From: Methanofervidicoccus sp. A16 | GTDB lineage: Archaea > AGJL01 > Methanococci > Methanococcales > Methanococcaceae | NCBI RefSeq assembly: GCF_003351865.1 | Contig: NZ_CP022242.1 | Coordinates: forward strand, 248,001 to 312,000 | DNA length: 64,000 bases | Direction of reading: 5' to 3' | Part shown: positions 50,552-61,352 of the stretch, in pieces | Numbering within the stretch: the stretch's first letter is position 1 | How the letters are laid out: each line of letters begins with the position of its first letter | Translations under genes and position numbers: made by a program | The notes under the pieces: model-generated | Database searches by the model: none | Told to the model about the DNA's origin: nothing | The model's input: only the letters and a program-made list of their open reading frames with translations

Positions 50552-50665
50552 TGGTGCCGAGGGAGGGATTTGAACCCTCGACCTCTCGGTTTCCCAGGAC
50601 CCAAGGAAAGACCTTGGGACTATCCGTATGAGCCGAGCGCTATAACCAGACTAAGCCACCTCGGC
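50552..50665 (-). tRNA. tRNA-Met (CAT), with 36-nt intron
   Basis: Acceptor GCCGAGG pairs with CCTCGGC, followed by A and an encoded CCA. The anticodon stem CTCGG/CCGAG carries CAT at 50630-50628. An intron of about 36 nt (50591-50626) sits after position 37, the standard archaeal place, and folds with CCCAAGG/CCTTGGG. The T arm is GAGGGTTCAAATCCCTC. Elongator Met is suggested by the intron and the GC-rich acceptor. Confidence 0.93.
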
Positions 50666-50700
50666 ACATCCTATACACATCCCTAAATATTCTAATCTTC

Positions 50701-50731
50701 TATATATAGTTTTCGGCGAAATGTTTATATA
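50701..50731. promoter_or_regulatory. Divergent promoters of tRNA-Met and tRNA-Leu
   Basis: Minus strand: BRE CCGAAA plus TATATATA at 50708-50701, 36 bp from the tRNA-Met start. Plus strand: CGAAATG plus TTTATATA at 50724-50731, 34 bp before tRNA-Leu. The two BREs meet in the palindrome TTTCGGCGAAA. Confidence 0.65.
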
Positions 50732-50764
50732 CTACTATTTAGTACTAGATAGTACCTATTTTAA

Positions 50765-50849
50765 GCGGGGGTTGCCGAGCCTGGCCAAAGGCGCTAGGTT
50801 GAGGGCCTAGTCCCGTAGGGGTTCAGGGGTTCAAATCCCCTCCCCCGCA
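50765..50849 (+). tRNA. tRNA-Leu (GAG)
   Basis: Class II tRNA of 85 nt. The acceptor GCGGGGG pairs with CCCCCGC and the discriminator is A; no CCA is encoded. The anticodon loop TTGAGGG gives GAG, a leucine anticodon. The variable arm is TCCCGTAGGGGTTC. Confidence 0.93.
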
Positions 50850-52103
50850 CTTTTTATATACTCTTTTTAGATATAGTGTTATTAAGATAAAGATGAGAAT
50901 AGAGGATATTAGAGTTCCATAAGCACCCCCTACAATACCTATTTTTTTAACGAATAGATAGTTTAAGATACCATTTAGTGTAATCCCAATTAAAAGAATA
51001 TAGAGAGGTATCTTTCCATAACCTAGACCTTGAAGTGCAGAGGCGCATACAGTATATGAACTCATAAAACCTGCTGAAATTGACAGTACCTTTAGAGAGA
51101 TAACAGCCCTCTCATCCTCTACTCCAAAGAAGATCCTCAAAATCTCTTCTGGAAAAAGAAACATAATTAGAAGTACTGGAGTTATCAAGGTTAGATTTAT
51201 AAGAAGTGCTTTTTTTATACTATTAAAATCTCGAGTCTTAGCTATCCTTGGTAGTAGAGGTATTCCCACTGCAGAGGCAAATAGAAAAACCCCACGGGAG
51301 AGTAGAGAGGCGTATCCATATATACCGTTATCCTGGGCTCCTAAGAGGGACATTATAACTACACTGTCTAAGTCGTTCAAAAGACGGTAGGATGCAGTCC
51401 CTAAGGCTATAGGTATGGAGTAGAAAATTACCTCTTTAATTAAATCTCTTTTTTCTCTAAGTGTATTAACAATATCTAACTTTTCTATTTCTATATACCT
51501 CCTTAACAGGTGAAATCCAAAGAAACCTCCTAAGATGTAGGAAAGGGATATAGAGAGTATAGCACCTAAGACACCTAGATATAGAGAGAATACTACTGCC
51601 AAAGGTATTTTAAACAGGTACTCCACTATCCAAGTTTCTGAGAGATCCTTTATCTTCAGAAGTCCCTGAAGTACTCCTCTACCCCAGGATATAAAGGAGG
51701 AAGATATCACTGTAAAACCTACTACTAAATAGAGTGTTGTACCTATATCTTCATATCCTCCACTTAGAATATACCTTAGAAGAAAGATGAATAAGGCTCC
51801 AAGGGTAGAAAGTACTACCATCACTAACAGTATAGAGAAGATCCAAGTGTAATCCTTTCCTGAATAACGGGAGATATATCTCGCCATAGAAGGAGGTATC
51901 CCTGAACAGAAAAGTATGATCACAGTATCCATTAGAGGTAGTAATCCCCTTAAGATACCAAAACCCTCTGTACCCAGAATAATTGCAGTTATAAAGTAAA
52001 ATAGATAGGCCATACCCTTGGAGTAGATGTTGGAAATTACCATATAGACACTGTCCCTAACAAGATGATCCCTTTTCAATTTTTTAAGAAGGTTTTTTAA
52101 CAT
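50823..52103 (-). CDS. Oligosaccharide flippase (MOP superfamily, Wzx-like)
   Basis: Membrane protein of 426 residues with about 12 helices in the polysaccharide biosynthesis/flippase group. It may export lipid-linked glycans for S-layer or archaellum glycosylation, which would fit the uppP gene 3.5 kb away. N-terminal MVISNIYSKGMAYLFYFIT and ILRGLLPLMD are typical. The last eight codons (CGGGDLNP) lie antisense to the 3' end of tRNA-Leu, which is odd; the natural C-terminus may be just before. Confidence 0.87.
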   Translation of the reverse strand: MLKNLLKKLKRDHLVRDSVYMVISNIYSKGMAYLFYFITAIILGTEGFGILRGLLPLMDTVIILFCSGIPPSMARYISRYSGKDYTWIFSILLVMVVLSTLGALFIFLLRYILSGGYEDIGTTLYLVVGFTVISSSFISWGRGVLQGLLKIKDLSETWIVEYLFKIPLAVVFSLYLGVLGAILSISLSYILGGFFGFHLLRRYIEIEKLDIVNTLREKRDLIKEVIFYSIPIALGTASYRLLNDLDSVVIMSLLGAQDNGIYGYASLLSRGVFLFASAVGIPLLPRIAKTRDFNSIKKALLINLTLITPVLLIMFLFPEEILRIFFGVEDERAVISLKVLSISAGFMSSYTVCASALQGLGYGKIPLYILLIGITLNGILNYLFVKKIGIVGGAYGTLISSILIFILITLYLKRVYKKCGGGDLNP

Positions 52104-52509
52104 AATTTCCCAAGAGTACTATATTATAAGAAATAATAATAAAAAAATTAAAAAAATAATAAAAAATCAAAAAAGTATAAAACATTAAGAAGAAAAGTTA
52201 ATTTTTTCTATCTTACACTAAGTATTAGGTAAATTTGATAATCCTACTTTTTTAGGCTTGCTATTTATTCTTTATTTATTTTTATAATTTTTATTATAAT
52301 TTAAAATCTTGAAAAACACTAAGTATTATTCTTTCCTCTGTCCTCATCTCAGCCAGTATCTCCTCTTCCTCAAGTTCCCTCTAAGAAATGTATAGCACTG
52401 GGATAATAACAGAGAATTCAAAACCCCAAAATATTAACGGATAATAAACCAGAGATACTGTTGAGTGAAGATAAGATTGTAGATCATCATTATAGAGATT
52501 GTAAGGAGA
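52104..52509. other. AT-rich gap with a possible decayed gene tail
   Basis: Between the flippase and guaAb. The minus strand has a 28-codon open stretch at 52294-52380 that reads RELEEEEILAEMRTEERII and ends in a normal stop. It is bounded upstream by TAG. It could be the residue of a lost charged protein. No other feature seen. Confidence 0.25.
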
Positions 52510-53442
52510 TTACTCAAACTCTATAGTTGCAGGAGGTTTATCTGTAATATCGAATACCACCCTTGCAACATTTGGAACCTCTGAAGTGATTCTCTTACTT
52601 ATCCTCTTTAGAAGACTAAAAGGTATCTCCGGAACACTTGCCGTCATAGCATCTAAGGACTCCACCATCCTAATAGCAACTATCCAGTTGTACTCCCTTA
52701 TATCTCCCTTAACCCCTGTAGCCTTACTGTCAAGTACCACTGCAAAGTACTGCCAGAGTTTTCTATTCAGCCCCTCCCTCTCCACCTCCTCCTCAACTAT
52801 GGCGTTTGCCTCCCTACATATCTCCAACTTCTCTGGGGTAACCTCCCCCAACACCCTTACAGCAAGACCTGGACCTGGGAAGGGCTGTCTATACACTATC
52901 TTATCTGGTAGGCCTAACTCCTTTGCAACTAACCTAACCTCATCTTTGTAGAGATCCCTAAGTGGTTCTACAACCTCTAAAACCATACCACTTGGTAGGG
53001 CTATGTTGTGGTGGGTTTTAATCTTCCCCTCACTCTCTATCCAATCAGGTGCTATGGTACCTTGGATTAGAACCTCCTCCCCGTTCTCTCTTGCAACCTC
53101 CTCAAATACCTCTATAAATAACTTACCTATGATCTTCCTCTTCTCCTCTGGATCCTTTACTCCTTTTAAGGCATTTAAAAAGAGATCCTTTTTATCTACA
53201 ATTTTAAGATTTATCTCTAAACCCTCCTTGAATATCTTGTATATCTCCTCTGCCTCCCCCTTCCTCATAAGTCCTGTATCTACAAATACAGCCAAAAGTC
53301 TATCTCCTATTGCCTTGGCAGTAAGTACCGCCGCTACAGAACTATCTACCCCTCCACTGAGGGCTATAATTGCCCTCTTATCTTTTAACTCTTCCTTCAA
53401 CTTGGAGACAGTCTCCTCTATAAACCTCTTTGCATCAAACAC
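52510..53442 (-). CDS. guaAb: GMP synthase (glutamine-hydrolysing) subunit B
   Basis: ATP pyrophosphatase subunit of GMP synthesis, 310 residues. The P-loop is [14 protein letters not shown], and the XMP/glutamine-channel elements [18 protein letters not shown] and the C-terminal [13 protein letters not shown] are conserved. In archaea the amidotransferase is a separate gene (not in this window). It lies 5 bp after pyrG in a nucleotide biosynthesis pair. Confidence 0.96.
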   Translation of the reverse strand: MFDAKRFIEETVSKLKEELKDKRAIIALSGGVDSSVAAVLTAKAIGDRLLAVFVDTGLMRKGEAEEIYKIFKEGLEINLKIVDKKDLFLNALKGVKDPEEKRKIIGKLFIEVFEEVARENGEEVLIQGTIAPDWIESEGKIKTHHNIALPSGMVLEVVEPLRDLYKDEVRLVAKELGLPDKIVYRQPFPGPGLAVRVLGEVTPEKLEICREANAIVEEEVEREGLNRKLWQYFAVVLDSKATGVKGDIREYNWIVAIRMVESLDAMTASVPEIPFSLLKRISKRITSEVPNVARVVFDITDKPPATIEFE

Positions 53443-53446
53443 CTAA

Positions 53447-55099
<1,653 letters not shown>

Positions 55100-55208
55100 C
55101 TAGTTACCTCCAGGTATTTGTTAAAAAAGATTTTAAAAAAGAGACTAATCATTAATTAAAAGAATAAAAATAGTAATTATTATTTTTATTTTATATATTT
55201 ATAAACAT

Positions 55209-55559
55209 TTAGGAGACGTTAGGGTTCTCTTGTAATATTCTCTGAAGTGTCTGCTGTAATTCATTTAATCTTTCTTGCATCTTCTTCTCCTGTTTCTCTA
55301 AGGTTTTTACCCTTAACTCCAAGGTTTCTAACCTTTCCTTCAACTCCTTTTCAACCTCTTCCTTATTCCTCTTTACAAGAATAGTCCCAGCCATCTTATA
55401 GACCTCTTCTGATGGAGATTTTTCCATCTCTTCCAAGGCCTTTTTTATATCCTTTATTTGGGACTCTACCTGCTGTTTTTGTAAAACTACTATCTGTAAC
55501 TGTTGTTGTAGTTGTTGAAATTGTACAAGTTGATTTTGTACATTTGCTGGTAACTCCAT
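55209..55559 (-). CDS. pfdB: Prefoldin beta subunit
   Basis: Prefoldin beta (116 residues): two coiled coils, N-terminal [20 protein letters not shown], and the hairpin [17 protein letters not shown]. With PfdA (7.6 kb) it forms the hexamer. ATG 55559 follows AAAAAGGTGAAATTT. Last gene of the psmA-SBDS-L37Ae cluster. Confidence 0.95.
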   Translation of the reverse strand: MELPANVQNQLVQFQQLQQQLQIVVLQKQQVESQIKDIKKALEEMEKSPSEEVYKMAGTILVKRNKEEVEKELKERLETLELRVKTLEKQEKKMQERLNELQQTLQRILQENPNVS

Positions 55560-55592
55560 AAATTTCACCTTTTTATTTTATTTGCTATTCAC

Positions 55593-55847
55593 TTATTGTT
55601 TTCTATTTATCAATTTATATATACTTTCCGCTACCCTTATCCACCTTATATAGGAGTACAGAGAGGCCTTCAATATACTTAGATCCTTGGCGTAAGTTTC
55701 CACCTTTAGTGTGTTTCCCTTAACTTCCATATTACTTCTAGACTTTATCTGTGTATCTAAATGTTCCAATAGAATGCTTCTATATATTATCCCTGCCTCC
55801 TCCTCGGAGTCAAAATCTATCTCTAAGGAAAAATAGCAATTTTTCAT
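55593..55847 (-). CDS. KEOPS complex subunit Pcc1-like
   Basis: Small protein of 84 residues, alpha-beta fold of the Pcc1 type: SLEIDFDSEEEAGIIYRSIL at the N-terminus and LKASLYSYIRWIRVAESIYK at the C-terminus. Pcc1 dimerises within KEOPS, which makes the t6A modification of tRNA. The position between Brix and prefoldin beta is typical in archaeal genomes. Confidence 0.85.
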   Translation of the reverse strand: MKNCYFSLEIDFDSEEEAGIIYRSILLEHLDTQIKSRSNMEVKGNTLKVETYAKDLSILKASLYSYIRWIRVAESIYKLINRKQ

Positions 55848-55858
55848 AATATCCCAAT

Positions 55859-56374
55859 CTATGTAGGATCCTCTATATCTAAAACTCTTAAGTCCTTTAC
55901 AATGATGAGAGGACCTATTTTTTTATCTTCTCTGTAAAATTGAATATAAAAGAGGGGCTCGTCACCTCTTGGATTCTCCTCAAAACACATCCTGAAAGAG
56001 GAGTTTTCAGAGATGATGTTAAAATCTTTAAAGAAGTTGTAGAAGAGATCCTTGTAAACTTTGGTGTCTCCATAAAACTCCATCTTTATCTTTTTCTCTT
56101 TATTTTCAACCTTTTTACTACATACTTCCCTCTGGAGTTTCACAGATATAAAAAGAAGTATTAACTTCTTCTCCTTTAAATCATAAAGTTTTAATTTCCC
56201 TGGATTACCCTTATACTCTTCTACTATAATAATCTTAGGATATCTACTGAATATTTCCCTTATTGGAGTTTTACCTCTTGTTAAAGATCTCCCTGCCAGT
56301 ACTCTAGCCAAGTCTTTTACAAAACTCCTAGTTCGCTGGGAGGGTTTCCTCGATGTAGTTATGACCACCTCCAT
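55859..56374 (-). CDS. Brix-domain ribosome biogenesis protein (Imp4-like)
   Basis: Archaeal Brix protein of 171 residues. The N-terminal VITTSRKPSQRTRSFVKDLA is the diagnostic Brix segment. It probably acts in rRNA processing. The C-terminal half is divergent (SENSSFRMCFEENPRGDEP). It sits next to rpoP and L37Ae. Confidence 0.88.
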   Translation of the reverse strand: MEVVITTSRKPSQRTRSFVKDLARVLAGRSLTRGKTPIREIFSRYPKIIIVEEYKGNPGKLKLYDLKEKKLILLFISVKLQREVCSKKVENKEKKIKMEFYGDTKVYKDLFYNFFKDFNIISENSSFRMCFEENPRGDEPLFYIQFYREDKKIGPLIIVKDLRVLDIEDPT

Positions 56375-56386
56375 CTCCCATCACGT

Positions 56387-56527
56387 CTATCTCGCAATAA
56401 CTTTTTTGACAACCTTCGGTCTAACCTTTATAAGGATCTTGTTACTACAGTAGGGACATTTAGCCTTTAGATTTAACTCACTAGATGGAACGATCTTACC
56501 GCAGTTCAGACATCTGTACTCTGTCAT
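56387..56527 (-). CDS. rpoP: DNA-directed RNA polymerase subunit P
   Basis: Short gene of 46 residues: a zinc ribbon with YRCLNCGKIV and AKCPYCSNKI and a basic tail (VRPKVVKKVIAR). Equivalent to eukaryotic Rpb12. Starts at ATG 56527. Found between L37Ae and the Brix gene, the normal archaeal order. Confidence 0.93.
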   Translation of the reverse strand: MTEYRCLNCGKIVPSSELNLKAKCPYCSNKILIKVRPKVVKKVIAR

Positions 56528-56553
56528 AGTATCCCTTTAAAAAGGATGAAGTA

Positions 56554-56844
56554 TTAAATCTCCCTACTTCTCTTTTCTATAACCCTTCTAATAGCCTTGG
56601 TTACGATCCTACCTGCACCAGTTTCTGGGGTGTAGGCTCCACCTGCCATCTTGGCACCACACTTCTTACATACCCATATTGAGGTACCTACTCTCTTCAA
56701 CTTTTGGAATCCGCAAACAGGACATTTATAACTTTTCTTCTGTTTTATCTCTACGTCTCTTACTCTTACTCTAATTTTTCTACCGTATCTTGGTCCAAAT
56801 CTCCCTGCTGGTCCTACCTTCTTTGTATGACTGAACCTTGCCAT
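56554..56844 (-). CDS. rpl37ae: 50S ribosomal protein L37Ae
   Basis: Zinc protein of 96 residues: SYKCPVCGFQKLKRVGTSIW and VCKKCGAKMAGGAYTP give the four-cysteine ribbon. ATG 56844 follows AAGGTGGGAGAT. Large-subunit component. Confidence 0.96.
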   Translation of the reverse strand: MARFSHTKKVGPAGRFGPRYGRKIRVRVRDVEIKQKKSYKCPVCGFQKLKRVGTSIWVCKKCGAKMAGGAYTPETGAGRIVTKAIRRVIEKRSREI

Positions 56845-56870
56845 ATCTCCCACCTTCTACTTTCTACTTT

Positions 56871-57572
56871 TTACAACTTTCTTAAAAGTTTTGTTTGAAC
56901 GTTACCCTTTGTAAGTTTGTTTAAATGAGAGTAGAACTCTCCCTCTATTCCACTGGGGATCTCTATTATAAATATAAGGGAGCCGTCCCCCTGCCACTCC
57001 TCCTCCTTTACAGTACCGAACTCACGGAGGGAGTAGTACACTGCGGAGGCATATTCAGGAGGAACTTTAACTGCTATCTCCCTTCTCTCAAACTTTATAG
57101 GTATTATCTTTTTAAGTTCTTTCATAATATGGGGGATTTGCTCCTCGGCAGACTTGTAGATGTCTATATTCACCCTCGCCTCCTCTAAAGCCTTCTCAAT
57201 TCTCTTTGGAGGATGAGGGGTGCCAGTTTGTGGATTTATCGTGTTTCTAGCAATTATAGAAATTATCTGTTTCTTCTTTTTTTCCTTAATCTCTCTTCTC
57301 TGTTGGGCAGTAAGTTGAACAGTACCTTTAGTTATGATCTTCCTAGCAATTTCGTATATATCTGTAGTTCCAAAAACCTTTTTTAGAAGTTCTTCCGAGG
57401 TTTTCTCCCCCTTATTGGCATCCCTATAAACAGCCTCAGAGGCAAGTACCTCCGACATATCTACAGATTGACCTTCTTTTAATTTAGCCGCCAGGTAAGG
57501 ATCTACCAGTATTTCAAACTTCTCCCCATGAGATTGAAACCTGGCAATAACCGCCTTATCCAACGATACCAT
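56871..57572 (-). CDS. Ribosome maturation protein SBDS/Sdo1
   Basis: Archaeal SBDS orthologue (233 residues) that helps release eIF6 from the 50S subunit. N-terminal [20 protein letters not shown], middle [17 protein letters not shown], and ferredoxin-like C-terminal domain ([16 protein letters not shown]). ATG 57572 chosen with GGGGATTAGT upstream. It lies downstream of psmA, as in most archaea. Confidence 0.94.
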   Translation of the reverse strand: MVSLDKAVIARFQSHGEKFEILVDPYLAAKLKEGQSVDMSEVLASEAVYRDANKGEKTSEELLKKVFGTTDIYEIARKIITKGTVQLTAQQRREIKEKKKKQIISIIARNTINPQTGTPHPPKRIEKALEEARVNIDIYKSAEEQIPHIMKELKKIIPIKFERREIAVKVPPEYASAVYYSLREFGTVKEEEWQGDGSLIFIIEIPSGIEGEFYSHLNKLTKGNVQTKLLRKL

Positions 57573-57651
57573 ACTAATCCCCTTTTTATTTATATACCTT
57601 TCGATTAACAGTATTAACAATAAAATAAAAAATTTAATATAAAAATTCTAA

Positions 57652-58455
57652 TTATTCTATATTCTTATTCTCATCTCCTTTATCTTCCTTATCACTTTCC
57701 TCTTTCTCCTTTTCCTTCTCTTCAGCCTCAATAAGTTCTTTAGCCTTTTTCACAAGTTTTTCAATCTTTTCACAATCTATCTTTTCCATCATCTTAGTAT
57801 CTGCCCTGATTACTGCCATATCTACGTTCTTTGGATTCAACTCATCCTTAGAGACTTTATATAATGTATATATAGCTAACTCCATAGCCTCATCTACAGA
57901 TATGTCCTCTCTATACTTCTCCTCGAGGATATCCATTGCTAAAGATCTACCTGAACCTATTGCTGAAGCCTTATATTCTATCAGGGCTCCACTGGGATCT
58001 GTTTCAAACAACCTGGAACTGTGTCTATCTATACCTGCAATTAGTAGAGATACTCCGAAGGGCCTAACCCCTCCATGTTGTGTATAAACCTGCTTTATAT
58101 CACTGATCCTCTTAGCAAGAGCCTCAACTGTTATAGGCTCACCGTAGGTTACTCTATTTATCTGAGCCTCTAACCTAGCCCTGTCTATCAGTACCCTTGC
58201 ATCTGCCACAAGTCCAGAGGTTGCAGCCATTATATGATCATCTATCTGAAATATCTTCTCTACAGAACATACCTCTATTAACTTACTTGTAACCCTTCTA
58301 TCTACTGCCAGTATTACTCCATCCTTACATCTAATACCTATGGCAGTTGTACCTCGCCTAACAGCCTCTCTTGCATACTCTACCTGGTATAATCTACCTT
58401 CTGGACTGAATACTGTTATTGCTCTATCGTATCCTGCTGCTGGAACTAGTTGCAT
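57652..58455 (-). CDS. psmA: Proteasome alpha subunit
   Basis: Outer-ring subunit (267 residues) of the 20S proteasome. The N-terminal gate sequence YDRAITVFSPEGRLYQVEYA is invariant in the family, and the HbYX-docking lysine region follows. A C-terminal acidic, lysine-rich tail of about 35 residues (EEKEKEKEESDKEDKG) is longer than needed for the fold. The beta subunit is not in this window. Confidence 0.97.
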   Translation of the reverse strand: MQLVPAAGYDRAITVFSPEGRLYQVEYAREAVRRGTTAIGIRCKDGVILAVDRRVTSKLIEVCSVEKIFQIDDHIMAATSGLVADARVLIDRARLEAQINRVTYGEPITVEALAKRISDIKQVYTQHGGVRPFGVSLLIAGIDRHSSRLFETDPSGALIEYKASAIGSGRSLAMDILEEKYREDISVDEAMELAIYTLYKVSKDELNPKNVDMAVIRADTKMMEKIDCEKIEKLVKKAKELIEAEEKEKEKEESDKEDKGDENKNIE

Positions 58456-58511
58456 CCTTTCCCTCCATAATGATCTTTATTGATATAATTTAAAAAATAA
58501 TAAAAGTTAAT

Positions 58512-59102
58512 TTATTTATTTTTATTCTTTTCCATAATGAGTATATTACCCTCACTTAGTTTTTTAATTTCCTCTTCACTTAGTTTTTCCTCCTTTACCC
58601 CATCCCCAATTATAGCACTGTGGCCCAAGGGGTCCTCTATAACGAGGGTAACATTTTCCTTCCCTTTTTTAACATCTTCTATTTTCTTTAGAATCTCCTC
58701 TCCTCTCTTCTTTTCCTCATTATCTGCCCACTTCATAAGCATTTTTAGAGCATCTTCAAGACGATTTAAAACCCCCTCTACGTTAGATATATAGCCCTCA
58801 GATGCAGGTCCTGGTTTGACCTCAAATCCTAACTCAGGTATCTTTATATGACCTGTAGAGCTTCTAACAACCCTCTTGTTTAGGTCCTCCTCATTAGATA
58901 CCCTTAGAGTATATCTCTTAGGCTCTTTAACCTCTAGAGGTATAATATCGCTTTTTCTATATTTACATTTATCACATATCATCGTTGTTTCCATCACTCT
59001 ACCGAAGTAGGGAATATCCAACTGATTATTAAATATCTTAAATGTATTTTTTCCTCCGCATATGGGACAGTCCATTACATTAGTTGGTTTAATGTTTTCC
59101 AT
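58512..59102 (-). CDS. ZPR1-type zinc-finger protein
   Basis: Archaeal ZPR1-domain protein of 196 residues: one four-cysteine zinc finger (DCPICGGKNTF and ICDKCKYRKSD) followed by an A/B-type beta domain with GFEVKPGPASEGYISNVEG. Eukaryotic ZPR1 binds translation factor eEF1A; the archaeal role is less clear. ATG 59102 used; GTG 59111 in frame. It starts the cluster with psmA on the same strand. Confidence 0.9.
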   Translation of the reverse strand: MENIKPTNVMDCPICGGKNTFKIFNNQLDIPYFGRVMETTMICDKCKYRKSDIIPLEVKEPKRYTLRVSNEEDLNKRVVRSSTGHIKIPELGFEVKPGPASEGYISNVEGVLNRLEDALKMLMKWADNEEKKRGEEILKKIEDVKKGKENVTLVIEDPLGHSAIIGDGVKEEKLSEEEIKKLSEGNILIMEKNKNK

Positions 59103-59414
59103 ATTTCTCACACTTTTAAAAACTATTTAAAAAATTTTGAATAATTGATGAATGTTGATAGTGATAGTATTGGAGAATAACTTCTTATAATTATTATAAT
59201 GATTATAATTATTTTTTTATTAATCTTTATTTTTTAACGGAAATGATACAAATTTATAACTGTGTAAAAGAAGATAGGATTATTTAAAATTATTGATAGT
59301 TATAATTGTACTTTTAACATCAAAAATTATATATACTACCTTTCCTCTAGAATAAAATTATTCCTATGTAATATTGTATAAAAATGTCCCAGATATCTTT
59401 AAAGGGGAAAAGGA
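59103..59414. other. Divergent intergenic region between ZPR1 and the eha regulator
   Basis: 310 bp, AT-rich. It holds a TATATATA box at 59328-59335 on the plus strand, preceded by CAAAAAT, that could drive the regulator and eha genes with a leader of about 55 nt. No ORF seen. Confidence 0.45.
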
Positions 59415-60050
59415 ATGTATAAAAAACTAGACGTGATAGAGCGTGCTATCCTTCTAAACCCTAAATACATAAAGATATTTCGTAATAAGTTGAATATAAC
59501 CCAGTCTAAGTTGGCAGAGGAGAGTGGAGTTAGTCAATCCCATCTAAGTATGTTGGAAAAGGGGAAGAGAAAGGCAACTAAATCCCACGCCGCTGCAATA
59601 ACCTTAGGACTTTTAAAATGTAGCGACATCTGGGATAAGAAAGATCCTATAGACTATCTCTTAGACGTTCTCTCTCTAACAAAGTTGGAATCTACAATCG
59701 TAAAATTTGTGAAGGAAATAACTGAAGGCAACAGTTCCTATAAAAGATATATTGAGGGTTATCCTGTTTATATCGTAGATAGAGATTCCTTTGCAGACCA
59801 TTTAAAGAGAAATATTAAGGTAATATCTATAAAGGATGTGAAATTTTTCAGAGGTAGGATAGTGGTAGAGGGCCTATACTCTGACGATCAGGAGGTTACT
59901 ATATCCCTAGACTGCTCGGATATAAGGAGATTGGAAGATAAGATATCTAAAACTATTGGAAAAAAAGTGGTGATCCAGATATTTCCAAAGGAGGAAATGC
60001 CCCCTATATACTCTCTTAAAAAGGATGGGATGGTAATAAACTGTTGGTAG
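59415..60050 (+). CDS. Xre-type helix-turn-helix regulator preceding eha
   Basis: Protein of 211 residues. The N-terminal HTH is NKLNITQSKLAEESGVSQSHLSMLEKG (first 20 residues: the recognition helix is SQSHLSML). The central and C-terminal regions may sense a ligand (GRIVVEGLYSDDQEVT). Its stop abuts ehaA, so it probably controls or is coexpressed with the hydrogenase. SD AAAGGGG before ATG. Confidence 0.85.
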   Translation: MYKKLDVIERAILLNPKYIKIFRNKLNITQSKLAEESGVSQSHLSMLEKGKRKATKSHAAAITLGLLKCSDIWDKKDPIDYLLDVLSLTKLESTIVKFVKEITEGNSSYKRYIEGYPVYIVDRDSFADHLKRNIKVISIKDVKFFRGRIVVEGLYSDDQEVTISLDCSDIRRLEDKISKTIGKKVVIQIFPKEEMPPIYSLKKDGMVINCW

Positions 60051-60317
60051 GTGGTGGAGTTGATACTCTATTATATCCTCTCAGTTGTGATCTCCCTGGT
60101 TGTTGGGCTTGTTATAAAATTACCTTTAAAGATGGATACTAACTCTTTCAGGGGAAATCTCATTTTCCCTACTATATTCACTGCTTTAGGATTGATGGCA
60201 GTTGTTGATACATTATTTGGGTTAAATCTAGTTTTTAGTGTTTTAATCGGTATACTATCTTCCCTATTTTCCAAGTATGTAGATGTTATATTTCCAGGTG
60301 TAGATTATGGAGGTTAG
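60051..60317 (+). CDS. ehaA: Energy-converting hydrogenase A subunit A
   Basis: Small membrane subunit of 88 residues with about three helices ([35 protein letters not shown]). The start is uncertain among GTG 60051, GTG 60054 and TTG 60060, all after TAGGTG. The eha membrane module is thought to couple Na+ or H+ flow to ferredoxin reduction. Order matches eha operons in other Methanococcales. Confidence 0.85.
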   Translation: MVELILYYILSVVISLVVGLVIKLPLKMDTNSFRGNLIFPTIFTALGLMAVVDTLFGLNLVFSVLIGILSSLFSKYVDVIFPGVDYGG

Positions 60318-60804
60318 TTGGGTTGAGTTGTTAAAACTGTTGATAGGTACTGTAGTATGTTGGGTAAACTTTGTACTGGTAGATACCTATTTTGGACTAC
60401 CTAAGAAGCCTGGAGTGTCGGGGGCAGAGGTATTTGGAAAAACCTTAGAGAAGTTGGGAGGTGACATCAACGGAGGGTACTTTATGGGAAATATCGTATG
60501 TTCTCCAGATGCCTCTGCAGGTACCTTGATGGCAAGTATATTCTACTATCTCATGGGGTTTAAGGGAGGTCTTATTGCGGCACTTCTAATATTCATAGGT
60601 AATAGGCTGTGTAACGATCCTGGTTATGCAGGTACCTTTGGGACCTTTAGTGCAACGGTAATTATACATCTACTCAGTGGTTTTATCGAGCCCAAGTACT
60701 TTATCGGGGGGATGGTAATCGCAATATTTACTATCCAGGGGTTCTACCATGTTGGAGCCTCGAAGGTTTTAGGATATATAGGAAGGAAGTTAGGGAGGAT
60801 ATAG
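60307..60804 (+). CDS. ehaB: Energy-converting hydrogenase A subunit B
   Basis: Membrane subunit of 165 residues with several helices; start overlaps ehaA by 11 bp. Internal [20 protein letters not shown] and [16 protein letters not shown] are distinctive. Its mechanistic role is not established. Confidence 0.87.
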   Translation: MEVSWVELLKLLIGTVVCWVNFVLVDTYFGLPKKPGVSGAEVFGKTLEKLGGDINGGYFMGNIVCSPDASAGTLMASIFYYLMGFKGGLIAALLIFIGNRLCNDPGYAGTFGTFSATVIIHLLSGFIEPKYFIGGMVIAIFTIQGFYHVGASKVLGYIGRKLGRI

Positions 60805-61059
60805 ATGGATATCGTAATGTTAATGATAGGTGTTATATCATTTGTAGTTGGGATAAGGATATTTTTAACTAAGAACAAGGTACAAAGACTACTATATCTC
60901 TGTTGTTTAAATTTCGCCATATCTGCACTTATTGCACTCTATGTTGGGAGTCCAATGGGAGGTGTTGTGGCAGTAGTTTACTTCGTAGGATCTACCCTAT
61001 CCAGCAACGCTATAGCCCATACCATTGGAAAGATCCAGAGAATTGAAGGTAAGAGATGA
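60805..61059 (+). CDS. ehaC: Energy-converting hydrogenase A subunit C
   Basis: Small membrane subunit (84 residues, three helices), beginning MDIVMLMIGVISFVVGIRIF. It follows ehaB without a gap. Several such small Eha proteins resemble antiporter subunits; EhaC's precise function is unknown. Confidence 0.85.
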   Translation: MDIVMLMIGVISFVVGIRIFLTKNKVQRLLYLCCLNFAISALIALYVGSPMGGVVAVVYFVGSTLSSNAIAHTIGKIQRIEGKR

Positions 61060-61069
61060 TGGTGGTAAT

Positions 61070-61348
61070 GTGGAACTACTTCCTTTAGTGTCTATCTTCT
61101 GTATTGTTATGGGAGGTATCGGTGTTATTCTAAATACAGATTACTTAGATAAGGTAATTATGTTGGAATTTTTGACGGGGGGCTTAATTGGTCTTATAGT
61201 ATCCTTCTACTACTTAGATGTGGCAATTCTAACCTCTATAATGGAACCTGTTAGTACTATCATACTACTCTTAGGATCTCTTAAGTACATCTACATTCGA
61301 AGATCCAAGAGAAGGTACAGTTCAAAATTGCCAATACTTGTAAAGTAG
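61070..61348 (+). CDS. ehaD: Energy-converting hydrogenase A subunit D
   Basis: Membrane subunit of 92 residues. I start it at GTG 61070, preceded by GGTGGTAAT; the open frame extends upstream to 61025 inside ehaC but this is less likely. Helices: LLPLVSIFCIVMGGIGVIL and MEPVSTIILLLGSLKYIYI. Basic C-terminal tail. Confidence 0.82.
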   Translation: MELLPLVSIFCIVMGGIGVILNTDYLDKVIMLEFLTGGLIGLIVSFYYLDVAILTSIMEPVSTIILLLGSLKYIYIRRSKRRYSSKLPILVK

Positions 61349-61352
61349 GGAT

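Noticed and set aside
50552-50665. tRNA-Pro or other identity for the split tRNA
   Set aside because: Folding the intron out leaves CAT in the anticodon loop with matching stems.
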